A stretch of DNA of 64,000 nt from the NCBI RefSeq assembly GCF_902459465.1, contig NC_047066.1:13023047-13087046 (forward strand), given 5' to 3'. The DNA is from Asterias rubens. Lineage: Eukaryota > Echinodermata > Asteroidea > Forcipulatida > Asteriidae. The notes below the pieces were generated by a model, which did not search any database, was not told the origin of the DNA, and saw only the letters and a list, made by a program, of their open reading frames with translations. The translations under genes were made by a program, and so were the position numbers. Positions 1 through 11,825 of this stretch are shown one piece after another (position 1 is the stretch's first letter; each line of letters starts with the position of its first letter).

Positions 1-255
1 CTTTACTTTTTGAGAAAACATTCAAACAATTATCAATTCTCGATATTAAGAATTACGGATTTATTTTAAACACATGTCATGACACGGCGAAACGTGCAGA
101 AACAAGGATGGGTTTTCCCGTTATTTTTCACCCGACTCCGATGACCGATTGAGCCTAAATTTTCACAGATTTGTTATTTTATATGTTTAAGTTGTGATAC
201 ACGAAGTGTGGGCCTTTGGCAATTACTGTTTACCGAAAGTGTCCAGTGCCCTTAA
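1..255. repeat. Family B inverted-repeat element, cut by window start
   Basis: This is the right-hand part of a short non-autonomous element. Its end reads ACCGAAAGTGTCCAGTGCCC, and the internal stretch with CATGTCATGACACGGCGAAA recurs at 18571, 31831, 38310, 44383 and 61119. It encodes nothing. The left terminus lies outside the window. Confidence 0.75.
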
Positions 256-453
256 ATGGAGGACAACTTTGTGTTGTGCATTGTGGAACATGAACTCTGG
301 GAGAGCTTCTAAATGGAGTCAACACATGTTGATTGACCCAGTTATTGAACCTCTATTTGGAATAAGGTCATGACCTTCATGCTCAGGTTGTTTGCTTATA
401 GTGTGTGTACCAATCGAGCCAAGATGGCTGGGAATAATTAGGTCTTTAACATT

Positions 454-825
454 TTAAAGGCACTGGAAACAATAGTAATTACTCAAAATGATTGTTAGCA
501 ATAAAACTGATTTGGTAATGAGCAATGGGAAGCTGTTGATGGTATACATGTAAAACATTGTGAAAACGGCTCCCTCTGAAGTAACGTAGTTTTTGAGAAA
601 TAAGTAATTTTGTCACTCAAATAATAAACGGCTTCAGCTGAAGCCTTTTATTATTAGGATCTAAAACTAAAGCACACAAAGTTATGCCACAAGGCCTCGT
701 GGCACCCAATACAAGGGTGTTTTTTCTTTCATTATTTTCTTGCAAATTCAAATTTTCACAGGTTTGTTATTGCATGCATAGAACACTGGTCTTTGACATT
801 TACCAAACGTGTCCAGTGCCTTTAA
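454..825. repeat. Family A MITE-like element
   Basis: This is the reference copy for a family repeated about 28 times here. It begins TTAAAGGCACTGGAAAC and ends with the inverted counterpart GTGTCCAGTGCCTTTAA. Shared internal blocks are a GGCTCCCTCTGAAGTAACGT segment and a TTTTCACAGGTTTGTTATT segment. There is no coding capacity, so it looks like a terminal-inverted-repeat transposon remnant mobilised in trans. Confidence 0.85.
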
Positions 826-1118
826 GCAAAATTAAACGGAGAACCAGGCATAATCTATATACATTGTACACGTAGCATGAACCTTTGCCTGGTAATCTCT
901 TTTTGCGAAAACAATGTGCCTATGCTCAGTGAACTTTTCTCTGCTTAAAGGATTTGGGTACTTTTTGTAACACAAAACACAATGTCCACAGATTCACATC
1001 AACTTTACACCGTTTGAAGATAATGATAGTAGAAAGCATACGTTAAAATATTAGTTGCTGAGGTGCTGTAATTTTTGAGAAATGAGTAAAACGATGTCAT
1101 GAAAATACGTTTTTACAT

Positions 1119-2229
1119 ATATATATATATACAAACTCTTCTATATATATATATATATATATATAGAAGAGTTTGCGGTAACACCATGTAATAATCTCTA
1201 AATGAGTTGGGGTGGTTCTGTAAAAAAAAAACTTTGGTTTAACTGCTCTGGTCCCATACTTAGGTCCCCCCTCTCATCGCCTCCAACGCATACCTAGGTC
1301 CCCCCTCTCATTGCCTCCAACGCATCTTCAAGGAAGCAGGAATCAAGGTATATCACTCCGCTCCGAAGAAACTCCATGGCTCTCTCCAATCGCACAAGGA
1401 CAAGAAGGACCCCTCCACCCGTGCCGGAGTCTATCGCATTCCATGCGAATGTGGTAAGGTTTATGTCGGGGAAACCGGGCGTAACCTTCCCACTAGACTT
1501 AAGGAACACCGAGCACACGGAAGGAGGGGAGACTTTGATAAATCCGCCATCGTCAAGCATTCCCACATCACTGACCACCGAGTGAACTGGGAAGCAGCAG
1601 AAATCATCGCTCCAATCCAGGTGTGGCACCCGAGACGGATTAGAGAGGCCATCGAGATTCACAAGCATGACACCGTACCCCAAGACATCGGCTTCCACAT
1701 CAACGACATCTGGCTCCCCCTCCTCCCGACCAATGGAACTTCTATATCCACGGTCACCCCCTAGGCCCCCCCCCCCAACCATTAGACCTCCGACCACTGG
1801 ATCTTCTATATCCACGGTCACCCCCTAGGCCCCCCCCCACCATTAGACTGCTTTGGGTCATCTATACCCTCAGTCACCTAGGCCCCACACCCTCACTATC
1901 CCCTGTGCTTGTTCCTACTGACACGGTTCAGTGAGCACACACCCCCCACACACTACCCAAGGCTCAACAGCAGGTTTCACACGCATCATCGAGTTCAACT
2001 TCCCGCCTTCATGCATCACCGCTAATCCGCCGCCCAGTACTTAAGCAGCATGCAGCATCAGAGTCCAGCATTCTCCAGAAGACGATCAGAGCATACTGAT
2101 CGAAACGTCGAGTTGAAACCAACGGTTCTTTTCAGAACCACCCCAACTCATTTAGAGATTGTTATTACATGGTGTTACCGCAAACTTTTCTATATCTTAT
2201 CTCCACCATGCAAAGTTTCAAATCCTACT
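1119..2229 (+). mobile_element. Truncated Penelope-like retroelement (PLE) with 13-bp target duplication
   Basis: The insertion is flanked by identical 13-mers TACGTTTTTACAT at 1106-1118 and 2230-2242. It contains the C-terminal part of a PLE polyprotein (1315-1764). Its two ends carry an inverted repeat of about 60 bp that includes GTTTGCGGTAACACCATG (near 1168) and its complement (near 2170). PLEs are known for partial terminal repeats in direct or inverted arrangement. An AT dinucleotide run with a palindrome (ACTCTTCTATA / TATAGAAGAGT) forms the 5' end at 1135-1170. The reverse transcriptase part is absent, so the copy is 5'-truncated and dead. Confidence 0.85.
1315..1764 (+). pseudogene. 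PLE polyprotein C-terminus with GIY-YIG endonuclease domain
   Basis: One open frame of 149 codons ends at TAG 1762-1764 and has no credible start of its own. It contains the GIY-YIG family core in the variant form GVYRIPCECGKVYVGETGR, followed by a downstream arginine and histidine pattern (RLKEHRAH). It ends in the tail REAIEIHKH typical of Penelope-like elements, where this nuclease nicks the target DNA during retrotransposition. The reverse transcriptase that normally precedes the domain is missing. The C-rich sequence after the stop is a short duplication of the ATATCCACGGTCACCCCCTA segment. Confidence 0.85.
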
Positions 2230-2636
2230 TACGTTTTTACATGCTAAAATAATTTTCGTCTCATGATCACCGAGACACAAATTATTTACATGACATTGTT
2301 TTACTCATTTCTCAAAAACTACAGCACCTCAGTAAGTAATATTTTCAGGGAAGCTATGGAAATTGTGTTTTTGTCCTACAAAAAGTACACAGACCCTTTA
2401 ACACAGAAAGTTTGAATCAGTACTATGCATGCCAAAATTAAGCAGATAACCAGTCGTAACAGTGTAACATCTACAGCATTTTAGCTGGCCACTTTTTTTT
2501 TCCTATATAAAAATTGACTGGAACTGAAATTTAACCTACAACTGTATGAACAATCCTACATGTTAGCAAAGACTTTTGATGTGTTTTATTCCTATTGCAG
2601 TGTTTGCTCAGAAAGTGGCAATCAATTACGTTTTAC

Positions 2637-3126
2637 CATAGAGCTATATATATTGACTAGAGCGCTAACTTGCTCTGCGTTTTGAAGCCACCCTGAGCGC
2701 AGACATGTTTGATGTGTTGCGTGAGTTCGAAACGATTTTAATTTTAAGAGAACACACATTGCCGCGATTTTTTACATTCGGCGTGTGCGCTTTCGTACGC
2801 GACTGCCCATTCGCGCATGTCCGCGCTACGAAAACCGTAACTTCGACTCAGTGATTGACGCTCTAAAAAAAGTATACGCGCCATGATGCTCGCAGTTTTG
2901 TACGCTCATCAGCAGATTGTGCGTTCACATTTGCTGAATGTTTTGCTTCGATGACACATAAAAAAGAACAAACGCACCATCATGCAAATAGCCGTACAAT
3001 TGCCGTACAAAATTTCAAGCTTTTGTATTGGTTTGTACATAAACATGGATGCGCCCACACGGCTTCAAAACCTTAGTGCGTGTATAACGGGGTGTTAGCG
3101 CTCTAGTCAATATATATAGCTCTATG
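2637..3126. repeat. 490-bp terminal-inverted-repeat element
   Basis: The ends CATAGAGCTATATATATTGA and TCAATATATATAGCTCTATG are perfect inverted copies, and the match extends inward through CTAGAGCGCTAAC. No protein-coding frame is present. The termini resemble those of the element at 46350-46652, suggesting one superfamily. Confidence 0.8.
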
Positions 3127-3438
3127 CGTTTTACTTATAATTGCATAGACAGCTTGAGCACTAAATGTGACATGATCATCTGGGCCCGAGTTTATACAGC
3201 CTGTAAGCACAAAAAACTTGGCTATATACGCACAGGAAAGTATTGCTTAACATAAAACAGGTTACCAGCCAAAAATACCTTACATGTAAGTTTAAATTGC
3301 TGTCACTGGTGCTCCACTTAATTTCTGCTTTGCAAAGATATTTGTCAAGCAGTATGTTTTGCTTAACAGCTTTATGAATTGTGCCCTGGTCACCTGAAAA
3401 CTGTCCTGCTTTAATACCGACACATAAGGGTCTAGGGT

Positions 3439-6400
3439 TTAATTGGATTTCTTGTCACTTGGCAGCTCTACTTTCTCAGCCTTCTTCTGAGCTCTACTCT
3501 TTGTGGTCTGGTACAACGACTTCAAGTTGTAATCACCGATGATGTTATCCTGTAAAGGGGGAAGAAAATGATCGATTTGAGATTGTTTAAAAAATATATA
3601 TTCGTTCTTCTTCTTCTTTCTATGTAGGGTTCATGTTACTGTACAGCGCTTTGATCATTGTTAAAGACACTGGACACTATTGGTAATTATCAAAGACCAG
3701 TCTTCTCACTTGGTGTATCTCAACATATGCATGAAAAAACAAACCTGAGAAAATTTGAGCTCAATCGGTCGTCGAAGTTGCGAGATTAAACTGAGTCACT
3801 TCATCAGAGGGAGTTGTTTCTCACAATGTTTTATACTATCAACCTCTCCCCATTACCCGTTACAAAGTAAGGTTTTATGCTAATAATTATTTTGAGTAAT
3901 TATGTACAATGTAGGGAAGGAGTTCGAACAGACAGAAGTTCCACCCTTAAAGGCAGTGGACACTATTGGTATTTACTCAAAATAATTATTAGCATAAAAC
4001 CTTACTTGCTAATGAGTAATGGGCAGAGGTTGATAGAATAAAACATTGTGAGAAACGGCTCCCTCTGAAGTAACGTAGTTTTTGAGAAAGAAATAATTTT
4101 CAAAGAATTTGATTTTGAGACCTCAGGTTTAGAATTTGAGGTCTCAAAATCAAGCATCTGAAAGCGCACAAGATCGTGTGACAATGGTGTTTTTTCTTTC
4201 ATTATTATCTCGCAACTTCGACGACCGATTGTGCTCAAATTTTCACAGGCTAGTTATTTTATGCATATGTTGAGATTCACTAAGTGAGAAGACTGGTCTT
4301 TGACAAGTACCAATAGTGTCCAGTGTCTTTAAGACAATCATGGTTCTATTCAGAAGTAGATTAAAGAGAACGATCTCTTATTATATATCTGAAGAAATTA
4401 TCAGCTAACATTTTGTTAAAGACACTGGACACTATTGGTAATTGTCAAAGACCAGTCTTCTCACTTGGTGTATCTCAACATAAATGCATAAAATAACAAA
4501 CCTGTGAAAATTTGAGCTCAATTGGTCGTCCAAGTTTTGAGATAATAATTGAACAAAAATACCTTTGTCACACGAAGTTGTGTGCTTGCACATGCTTGAT
4601 TTAGAGACCTCAATTTCTAATTCTGAGGTCGCGAAATCAAATTCTTGGAAAATTATTTCTTTCTCGAAAACTAGGTTACTTCAATGGGAGCCGTTTCTCA
4701 CAATGTTTTGTACAGTGTATTATCAACCTCTCCTCATTACTCGTTACCAAGTAAGGTTTTATGCTAATAATTATTTTGAGAACTTACCAAAAGTGTCCAC
4801 TGCCTTTAACATGCAGACATAAAACGGTTGGAATTCAGAAAAGTCTTAATCCATGACAACCCACCTTAGTGAAATTATGTTTGACAATTGCTCCCTTGCT
4901 ATTCTTGCCGGGTTTTCTTAATGTTTCTTTCCCGCCTTCAAAGAGCACAAGCGTTGGTAGCTGTTGTGATAATGATGATGCATCTACTCTATATCTGCAG
5001 AAAAAAAGAAGAGGTATTGAGAAATTAAAGAGTATGTTTGCCTGTTATTATTTTTCGAATTAAGTATGTAATTTTTGTTTCTGTTTTCAACTAACACACA
5101 CAACCTACCTGTGAAACTGTCACTAAAGTTCAGTGAGTATTTGAGGGTAGTCAACAAACAACATTTGAGATAATAGGAATGCTTATTTTTGATTGTGAAA
5201 ATCTATAATTGCAATTAATTTGAAAATAATTTGGGGTCAAACAGGGAAAACTTTACTGGAGCAGGGCTTGAACCTTTAACCTTCCAGGGTTGCGAAAATT
5301 ATCTCCTCCAACAGTGACCAAAATTGTATTACAATCGAACACAGCTGGGCCCAATTTCATGGTCCTGCTTACCGTAAGCACAGAATCGGCACTTACGGAA
5401 GCAGGGAATTCTGTGCTTACGCAAGCGTATTTCACGGGTTAGCGGCGAATTTTGGATTCTGCGCGTGCGTACTCCACATTACTAGGCATTCTACGGTTAC
5501 AAGGCTAGCGCAGAAATTCGGCGCTTGCACGTAATAGGGGAATCGTCATCATAAGCGCATAATTCGGCGGTAAGCAGAGCCATGAAATTGGGCCCCAATG
5601 GCTTCTCCTGTCTACCATTCTCATTGAAGCACCTTGGGCAACGGCTCTTCTCTAAGCATGGTAAGGCATGGGTTGGATGTCTTGAGAAGCCCAACAATAG
5701 GAGGGTTTATAGTGAGTTTAACCAAAGTCAAGACATAGCACAGGTTAATACACTTACTTTTTTGCAACTTCTGCATATCTGCCGATGTCTATTTTGCCAA
5801 ACTTCAAGTGCGTGTGAGAATATCTGCAAAGTTGAACAAAAAACAAGACGTTTAACAAGACGTCAATCAATGGTCAATGGTTCATCTGACAGCATCTGGT
5901 CAGGCAGATATCTGGCGTTGTTCAAATGCCCGAAGTGTGATGTCGGATCTTTAGGCCCAACCACTAGACCTTTATCATGCTAACACTACATGTATCTCAT
6001 GTCTTTGTTCTTTGTATCAATCTTAACCAGCAAAGAATAATAACATTCATTGCATAAAAATGAACCACACATTTTTCCCTTCAAGCCTCAGTTTGTTTTA
6101 CATTGAACCAAATGGGAGAAAATCAACATGGCCGCACTATGATAGAGGTCTACCTCTACCGATACAGATCACCTTTACCTAAATGAGCACTTTCATGTAA
6201 GAGAATCAAGGAAGATTACATTCTTGAGACTTACTTTAGGGATAGATCTGCATATACCGGGGCAAATATTTGGCAGTTGTTAGACCACGGTGTGTAGAAT
6301 TCAATTAGCCATGTGACTCTGGGAGAGGAGACCAGCTCTTCCTGTTAATACAAATAATAGTTTGTGGTAATACTGAAATTCCTCATTTCGCACAACAATT

Positions 6401-9400
6401 CATCAGAATTTAACAGACACCTGTAACTACATCAAGGCCCAGTGGTCAATTTCACAAAGAGTTAGGACTAGTCACAACTTAGGACTAGTCCTACATGTCC
6501 TAAGAGATATACAAAACGTGTGGCTAGTCCTAAGTTAGGACGAGTAACTCGCCCTAACTCGAGATAAGACTAGTCTTAACTGTTTGTGAAATCCACCCCA
6601 GTTTCATAGAGCTGCTTTAAAGGCACTGGACACCTTTGGTAATTGTCCAAGTCCATTATTCTCACTTGGTGTATCACAACATGTATGCAAAAAAAAAAAT
6701 CTGTGTCAGCTTTACCAATGCTGTACACAATGTATACAACTAATAACCATTTGAGGAGGAATGAAATGGTGACAAGAGCAGTTGGGAATGAATGCATGAA
6801 ATCAAGAAGGAAAAGTATCAAAAATAACTTTTTTTAAATGTCACGAATGTAATTAAAAGATGAGAAATAAACTACATTTCGATAATACAGAAAAACACAA
6901 AATACTGAGTTTAGGAAGGACACACTACAAAAGTAAACAAATCATAGGCAAACGCAAAAACTGAAATTCAAGACCAAAGCAAAGTTATGATGAATCTACG
7001 TATATGATAAAGAAATACATTGTACACTACAGTACATGTAGCATGGAGAAACAAATATGACCTGGTCCATGATAAAAGGACACATATAGTTATACAGGTA
7101 TAGTAAACAACTTTAAGACTAGGGGTTTAGAATTAGAAGTTTTAGTCAAAATCAGACAATCAGACAACTTACTTCTAAGGTATCTGCACTGAAGTAGGTG
7201 ACATTTTGCCGTCCACAGTAGATTGGCTCAGGGAATACGATCAGTACAACTGCAAAAACACCAAGGAAATCAACTAACGCTATTTGCCAAGTCATCAGAG
7301 CAAACAAAATCTATACGGCAAACTTGCATCATGCCTGAAAGATTAAGGAACTGCCGCTTTACCGTGCCTGCTCTCTGCGTTGATATTTATGCATTCCGCG
7401 CATGCGCTTGTTCCTTTAAAGCACAGAGAAAGAAGCTAATATTTTGAAAGACAAATAAATTTAAAAACTCAGATTTCCAATGTATTTTTGAAAATAATAA
7501 TACAGTGCTCAAAATATGAACCCGTGTGCAATAGGAACATGAATAGTTAAAATTCAGGAAAACTTGCTAATATTTTGAATGACAAATTTTAAAAAAACCT
7601 TCAGATTTTCAATTTATTTTTGAAAATAACAATACAGTGCTCTCAATATACATGTATAAACCTGTGTGCAATAGGAACATAAATCAGGTAAAACTTGTGA
7701 TTTTCACACAACTCTATTCCCCGGGGGCAACCCCGGGGGACACCGACAAGCCCTTTCACACTTACAATGTACACAATATACATGTACCCCGGAAAATAGT
7801 CATATCCTACAGCCACCCCTGCTCTGGAGTAGGGGCAAGTGGTAAGACTCGGAGTGTTCTAGAAATGTGCAATCGGAACCCCTCTACTCTAGAATATAGA
7901 CCTACTGTACATGTACATGTAGGCGGGAACAGTATGAAAGTGCACCCAGGTAACCTTGGGGTGGGGGTAAACAACTCCTGGGGCCTCCCCACTGCTGTAT
8001 TCCACCGGGAAATAGTGAGAAAAAGGATGTTTCCCCTTCAGCATCAATTTGGTTGCATTGACTTCAGGCCTTGATGCCCCTTCAAATGTTTCCCATAGAC
8101 TTTATTAGATTTTCTAATGAAAGTGCCCTTTTCAAAATGAAAATGGCCTTGCCCTCTCAAAGATGAAATTCAAGGCCTGTGACTTTATTCAATGGTTCAG
8201 CAGAAAATGGTAGAAGAGGCACGTATACTTACCTAATACAAGGGCAACGAAAAGGATTGCATATCGGAAGTCAGAGTAGAAGAAGAGGAGAGCGTTGGCC
8301 ACCTTGGTGAACATGAACATCTTCTGGATGTACTGTCTGAAGGATGGTAGCTTGCGGTTCTTGACGACAAGGATGCACCCGAGGAAGAACAGAACGTTGG
8401 TCTCATTCTGAAATGACGATAAAACAATAATGGAGATTATTTATTTGTGGATTTTACCCAAACACCTCAGTACCTAACTTGAGTCCTGTCAGTAAATATA
8501 CACATTTTAATGGATCTGAATAACCCCAATTAATCCTTATTCATCACAATGCAATGTATTAAAATATTTAAACGTTTGTGACTGTTAAGGTGACTGTAGT
8601 GTAATGTGATTGACGGGACAAAATTGGACACCTAAAAAACCTTATTTTGTTTTCATGATATAAAATCGTTCCGTTGTTTCGCAATTGTTCCGCGTAATAT
8701 AAATTTCCCTCTCTTCACATCTGAACATGCTAAACAAACAAACTACTTCTTACGTATTTTTATTGTGATATCAGGCATTGCATTGTTATTGTTGCAATAG
8801 ACCTTATGCACATGACGTCATTTCAGTACGGCGCCCCCGCATTGAGGTCAAAAGGAGGTTGTTCATTGGCCAGTCTATGTGCGTTTCGATTGTTTCGTCA
8901 CCGTTTGACCTCAAAGATGGCGGCTGGATGACGTCAATGCATAAGGTCTATTGCATGGTGCATGTATCACTATTTGGTTTGCAGTAACACCATCATCAGA
9001 GATCAGACCAGACCACGGAGGAAAAAATAACATACGTACATGTACCGATCATGACCAATTGAAAAGGCATTGCCATTGCCAGGATGTACAAATGTAGACT
9101 CTGTGTATGTATGTAGACTCAAACGCAGAGTTTGTTCTTTAAATTTGGTAATTCATGGTAATTATTTTTTTGTAGAAAACTACATATCTTGCTTAGACCC
9201 AGTAACTGGGGCGCTGTACCTGTACCCCTGTACTCCTCCTTTTTTCGAAATTTCGACAGTACAGCACCCAGTTACTGGGTCTATATCTTGCTATAGTATA
9301 TTCTAGAATCAAGACAGTTCACTTTAGCGAAAGAACAAACTAGAATATATAGCAAGAAGAAGACAGTTCTCTGTAAAGAACAAACTCCAAACTCTACCGG

Positions 9401-9704
9401 GTATTAAAATACATACTTACTATACTTACTATTAGCAAGTATTACTACACACATGTGGTGTTACCGCTTTCTTTGGTGTCGGAAATAGACATCTTGCGGT
9501 TGCCGGATAAGACAAATTAAATACACAATGTCCACTCACCCAATCAAGCTGACAGGGATCTCCATTTGCTGCATTGGAAAACAGGGTTGTGCAAAACGGC
9601 CGAAAAGACCTTAGAAATAAATACGAGACGGACAGCAATAAATTGCATATGTAGTATGCACTGAAGTAATACTGTAAGTCCCCAAAGTCCAAATGGTCCA
9701 ACAT
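3439..9704 (-). CDS. TMX2: TMX2, thioredoxin-related transmembrane protein 2
   Basis: Coding exons (minus strand, listed 5' to 3'): 9540-9704, 8233-8407, 7173-7249, 6235-6341, 5758-5823, 4865-4994, 3439-3549. They sum to 831 nt, 276 aa. All introns are GT-AG and all phases close. TMX2 is an ER-membrane member of the disulfide-isomerase family, and the vertebrate protein is 296 aa. Hydrophobic segments lie near residues 15-33, 60-70 and 103-120. A thioredoxin fold follows, with WSNNC at 158-162 in place of the human SNDC, then [10 protein letters not shown], and LPT (cis-proline P210). The last four residues KKSN form a dilysine KKxx retrieval signal. Sequons are NET (56-58), NVT and NFT. The start ATG at 9704 gives an N-terminus of the expected length. 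The introns hold several MITEs. Identity is certain at family level. Confidence 0.95.
3661..3905. repeat. Family A element, 3' truncated
   Basis: It starts TTAAAGACACTGGACAC and runs to ATTATTTTGAGTAATTATG, losing the right inverted terminus. It sits in TMX2's last intron, about 110 bp from the final exon. Confidence 0.7.
3947..4332. repeat. Family A element, full length
   Basis: Both termini are present (TTAAAGGCAGTGGACAC and GTGTCCAGTGTCTTTAA). It lies in the last intron of TMX2, in the opposite internal orientation to the copy at 3661. Confidence 0.85.
4416..4809. repeat. Family A element, full length
   Basis: Termini are TTAAAGACACTGGACAC and GTGTCCACTGCCTTTAA. It ends 55 bp before the 3' edge of TMX2 exon 6, so it must be removed with that intron. 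Confidence 0.85.
5347..5595. repeat. Inverted-repeat element with GGGCCCAATTTCATG ends
   Basis: The termini GGGCCCAATTTCATGG and CCATGAAATTGGGCCC enclose further complementary blocks (TGCTTACCG / CGGTAAGCA). It lies in TMX2 intron 5. Related termini occur near 34373, 39390, 48085 and 56110. Confidence 0.8.
6441..6600. repeat. 160-bp palindromic element
   Basis: TTTCACAAAGAGTTAGGACT at the left is mirrored at the right by a CTTAACTGTTTGTGAAATCC end, so the whole unit can fold as a hairpin. Sister copies are at 27197-27348 and 42598-42762. Confidence 0.8.
6617..6700. repeat. Family A fragment
   Basis: Only the left terminus survives (TTTAAAGGCACTGGACACC and the block leading to ACTTGGTGTATC). 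The rest is lost or diverged beyond recognition. Confidence 0.55.
8794..8954. repeat. 161-bp terminal-inverted-repeat element
   Basis: GCAATAGACCTTATGCA and TGCATAAGGTCTATTGC are inverted ends. Internally ATGACGTCA and TTGACCTCA-type half sites are also mirrored. It lies in TMX2 intron 1. Confidence 0.8.
9195..9282. repeat. 88-bp hairpin element
   Basis: AGACCCAGTAACTGGG pairs with CCCAGTTACTGGGTCT, and GCTGTACCTGTAC with a GTACAGC block inside. It lies in TMX2 intron 1. Confidence 0.75.
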
Positions 9705-10048
9705 GTTGAAGTTACTTTTAACTGCACGAAATGCTGTAGTCTGACTTCACACAATTTACACGCTCGCTAAATGGCCCCTGTTATTTGATTGGGAAGTTCT
9801 GTCGCCAACTGTGAACACAAATAGTAATGACTAAAAAACACTGATGAGATACGGGAAACTTTGTCGCTTTGCTTTTGTAGTTTTCTTTGCACAAAGGTTG
9901 GGGGTTCGAATCCAACCCGAGTGATTCACCTGTGTTTTTTCCTTTTTTTTTCACGAAATTGGGAAAAGTACAGAATATTCAGAGCCATTTGTTTTGAGCA
10001 CAATTAGTTTTATTTAAAAAAAAGTTTTTTGTTCTGTTAAATGTTGAC

Positions 10049-10183
10049 TTAAAGACACTGGACACTATTGGTAATTGTCAAAGACAAGTCTTCCCATTTT
10101 GAGTATCAATCTCAGCATGCATAACATAACAAACCTGCTAATAATTATTTAGAGAAATTACCAATAGTGTCCACTGCCTTTAA
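10049..10183. repeat. Family A element with internal deletion
   Basis: Both termini remain (TTAAAGACACTGGACAC, GTGTCCACTGCCTTTAA) but only 135 bp separate the outer edges. The middle of the element is gone. Confidence 0.8.
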
Positions 10184-10195
10184 AACATGTAAAAA

Positions 10196-10443
10196 AGGGT
10201 CTGGGTACTTTTTGTAGGACACAAAACACAGTGTCCTCATCATTATCTTCAAACTCACACAGCTTGAAGGGTAGAAAGCTGGCCTTAATATATTACTTGC
10301 TGGGGTGCTGTAGTTTTTTTGAGAGATGAGTAAAACAAGTCACAAAATAATTGTCATCACAGGGGGTCGAATTTTAGCAAAAGTTTTTTTAGTGACATTT
10401 TTTTACTCATTTCTCAAAATACAGCACCTCAGCAAGTAATATT
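10196..10443. repeat. Family C element
   Basis: It starts GGGTCTGGGTACTTTTTGTA and contains the mirrored block ACTCATTTCTCAAAATACAG. Its right end is replaced at 10444 by a family A element, so that element probably inserted into it. Confidence 0.75.
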
Positions 10444-10829
10444 TTAAAGGCAGTGGACACTATTGGTAATTACTCAAAATAATTATTGGCATAAAACCTT
10501 TCTTGGTGACAAGTTATGGGGAGATATTGATGGTATAAAACATTGTGAGAAACGGCTCCCTCTGAAGTGCCATTATTTTTGAGAAAGAATTAATTTTCCA
10601 TGAATTTGATTTCAAGACCTCAGATTTAGAACTTGAGGTCTCGAAATCAACCATCTAAACACACACAACTTGGTGTGACAATGGTGTTTTTTCTTTCATT
10701 ATTATCTCGCAAGTTCGATGACCGATTGAGCTACAATTTTCACAGGTTTGTTATTTTATGCATATGTTGAGATACACCAACTGTAAAGGCTAGACTTTGA
10801 CAATTACCAATAGTGTCCACTGCCTTTAA
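10444..10829. repeat. Family A element, full length
   Basis: The termini are TTAAAGGCAGTGGACAC and GTGTCCACTGCCTTTAA. It abuts the family C element on its left. Confidence 0.85.
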
Positions 10830-11825
10830 GAACTTACCACTTTACACCACTTGAAAAATGAGATGACAGTCAAGTTTTGGTCGCACTTTAAAATGAATTG
10901 TTCAATTTTAAATGGTTTCCCACCATGCCTACAGTTACAAAGATCAAGACACAGTAAATGAGGTTCTGTGAACTTCTCATGGAAGTATTGTTTTTATTTT
11001 CACTTTTTTTTTCTCCCAAACAATTCCTTGATTAACTGTTAATCATGGATGTATCTACACATCTCTTACGGAAACAAAGATAATATAAATACAAACAAAA
11101 TCCAATTCAGAAAATTAAGTTGTGCATCTTTCAAAAATAATCAAACATATTTAAACTGCCTTAGCTACTCAGCCAGACTAGGGGCCTTTCTCAAACCACG
11201 GCTTGGGCTCCGGCTCAGGCTTAGGCTCCGCGCGCTGTGTACGCAGCTTGCATTTAACCTGCATTTTCAGCGCGTATTGCTGCTTGTACCAGTACGCGGA
11301 GCCTGAGCCGGAGCCTAAGCCGAGGTTTGAGAAAAGCCCCTGGTCTAGTGGTAAGACATGTGATATATGCAAAGGTTGTGGGTTCGAAACGCAACCAAGT
11401 GAGTTTTTATTTCACAGAACTCAGAATAGTACTGAGAATACTAGTGCTTTACACATCGGTGGAAATTGGGTAAAAACAAATTATACTCTTTATCCCTATC
11501 CAAAAATAACAATTCTATTACTCAAACTCATTATTAAATATATCCTAATATAAATAACAACTCTGTCAAACATATATAATTAAAATTACATTTTTTACAA
11601 ATTTAGATCAATATAAAGCAAATGTATGGTGGTGTATTTTGGACGGCTTTTTGGTACAAAAATAAATTAAACATGGTAGTAGAAAGAGACTCTAAAGGAC
11701 ATTTTGTAATGTCAAGGCTGAGTCGTCAAACACATAGCAAGGTCTCATTAGTTTGGTTCTAGTCTCGGTCATGACCCTTGTGTTCTTAGGTAAGGCACTT
11801 TGAAATATTTATAACTACTTCTCCT
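10830..11825. other. Intergenic stretch between TMX2 and CCDC157 with hairpin and SINE
   Basis: There is no gene here. 11176-11346 is an inverted repeat whose arms contain CCGGCTCAGGCTTAGGCTCC and its complement. At about 11337-11480 a tRNA-like SINE piece follows, with a box A-like GGTCTAGTGGTAAGAC and a box B-like GTGGGTTCGAAACGC. The rest is AT-rich without recognisable features. Confidence 0.6.

Larger units (their letters stand above)
945..2401. repeat. Family C inverted-repeat element split by a Penelope-like insertion
   Basis: The left arm (945-1118, TTAAAGGATTTGGGTACTTT) and right arm (2230-2401, ending AAAAAGTACACAGACCCTTT) are inverted copies of each other and carry the same CTCATTTCTCAAAAA / TTTGAGAAATGAG blocks. 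About 1.1 kb of Penelope-like sequence separates them. A solo copy lies at 10196-10443. Confidence 0.75.

Noticed and set aside
1294..1821. Minus-strand frame of 175 codons
   Set aside because: It is a shadow of the PLE GIY-YIG frame on the plus strand, which has clear homology.
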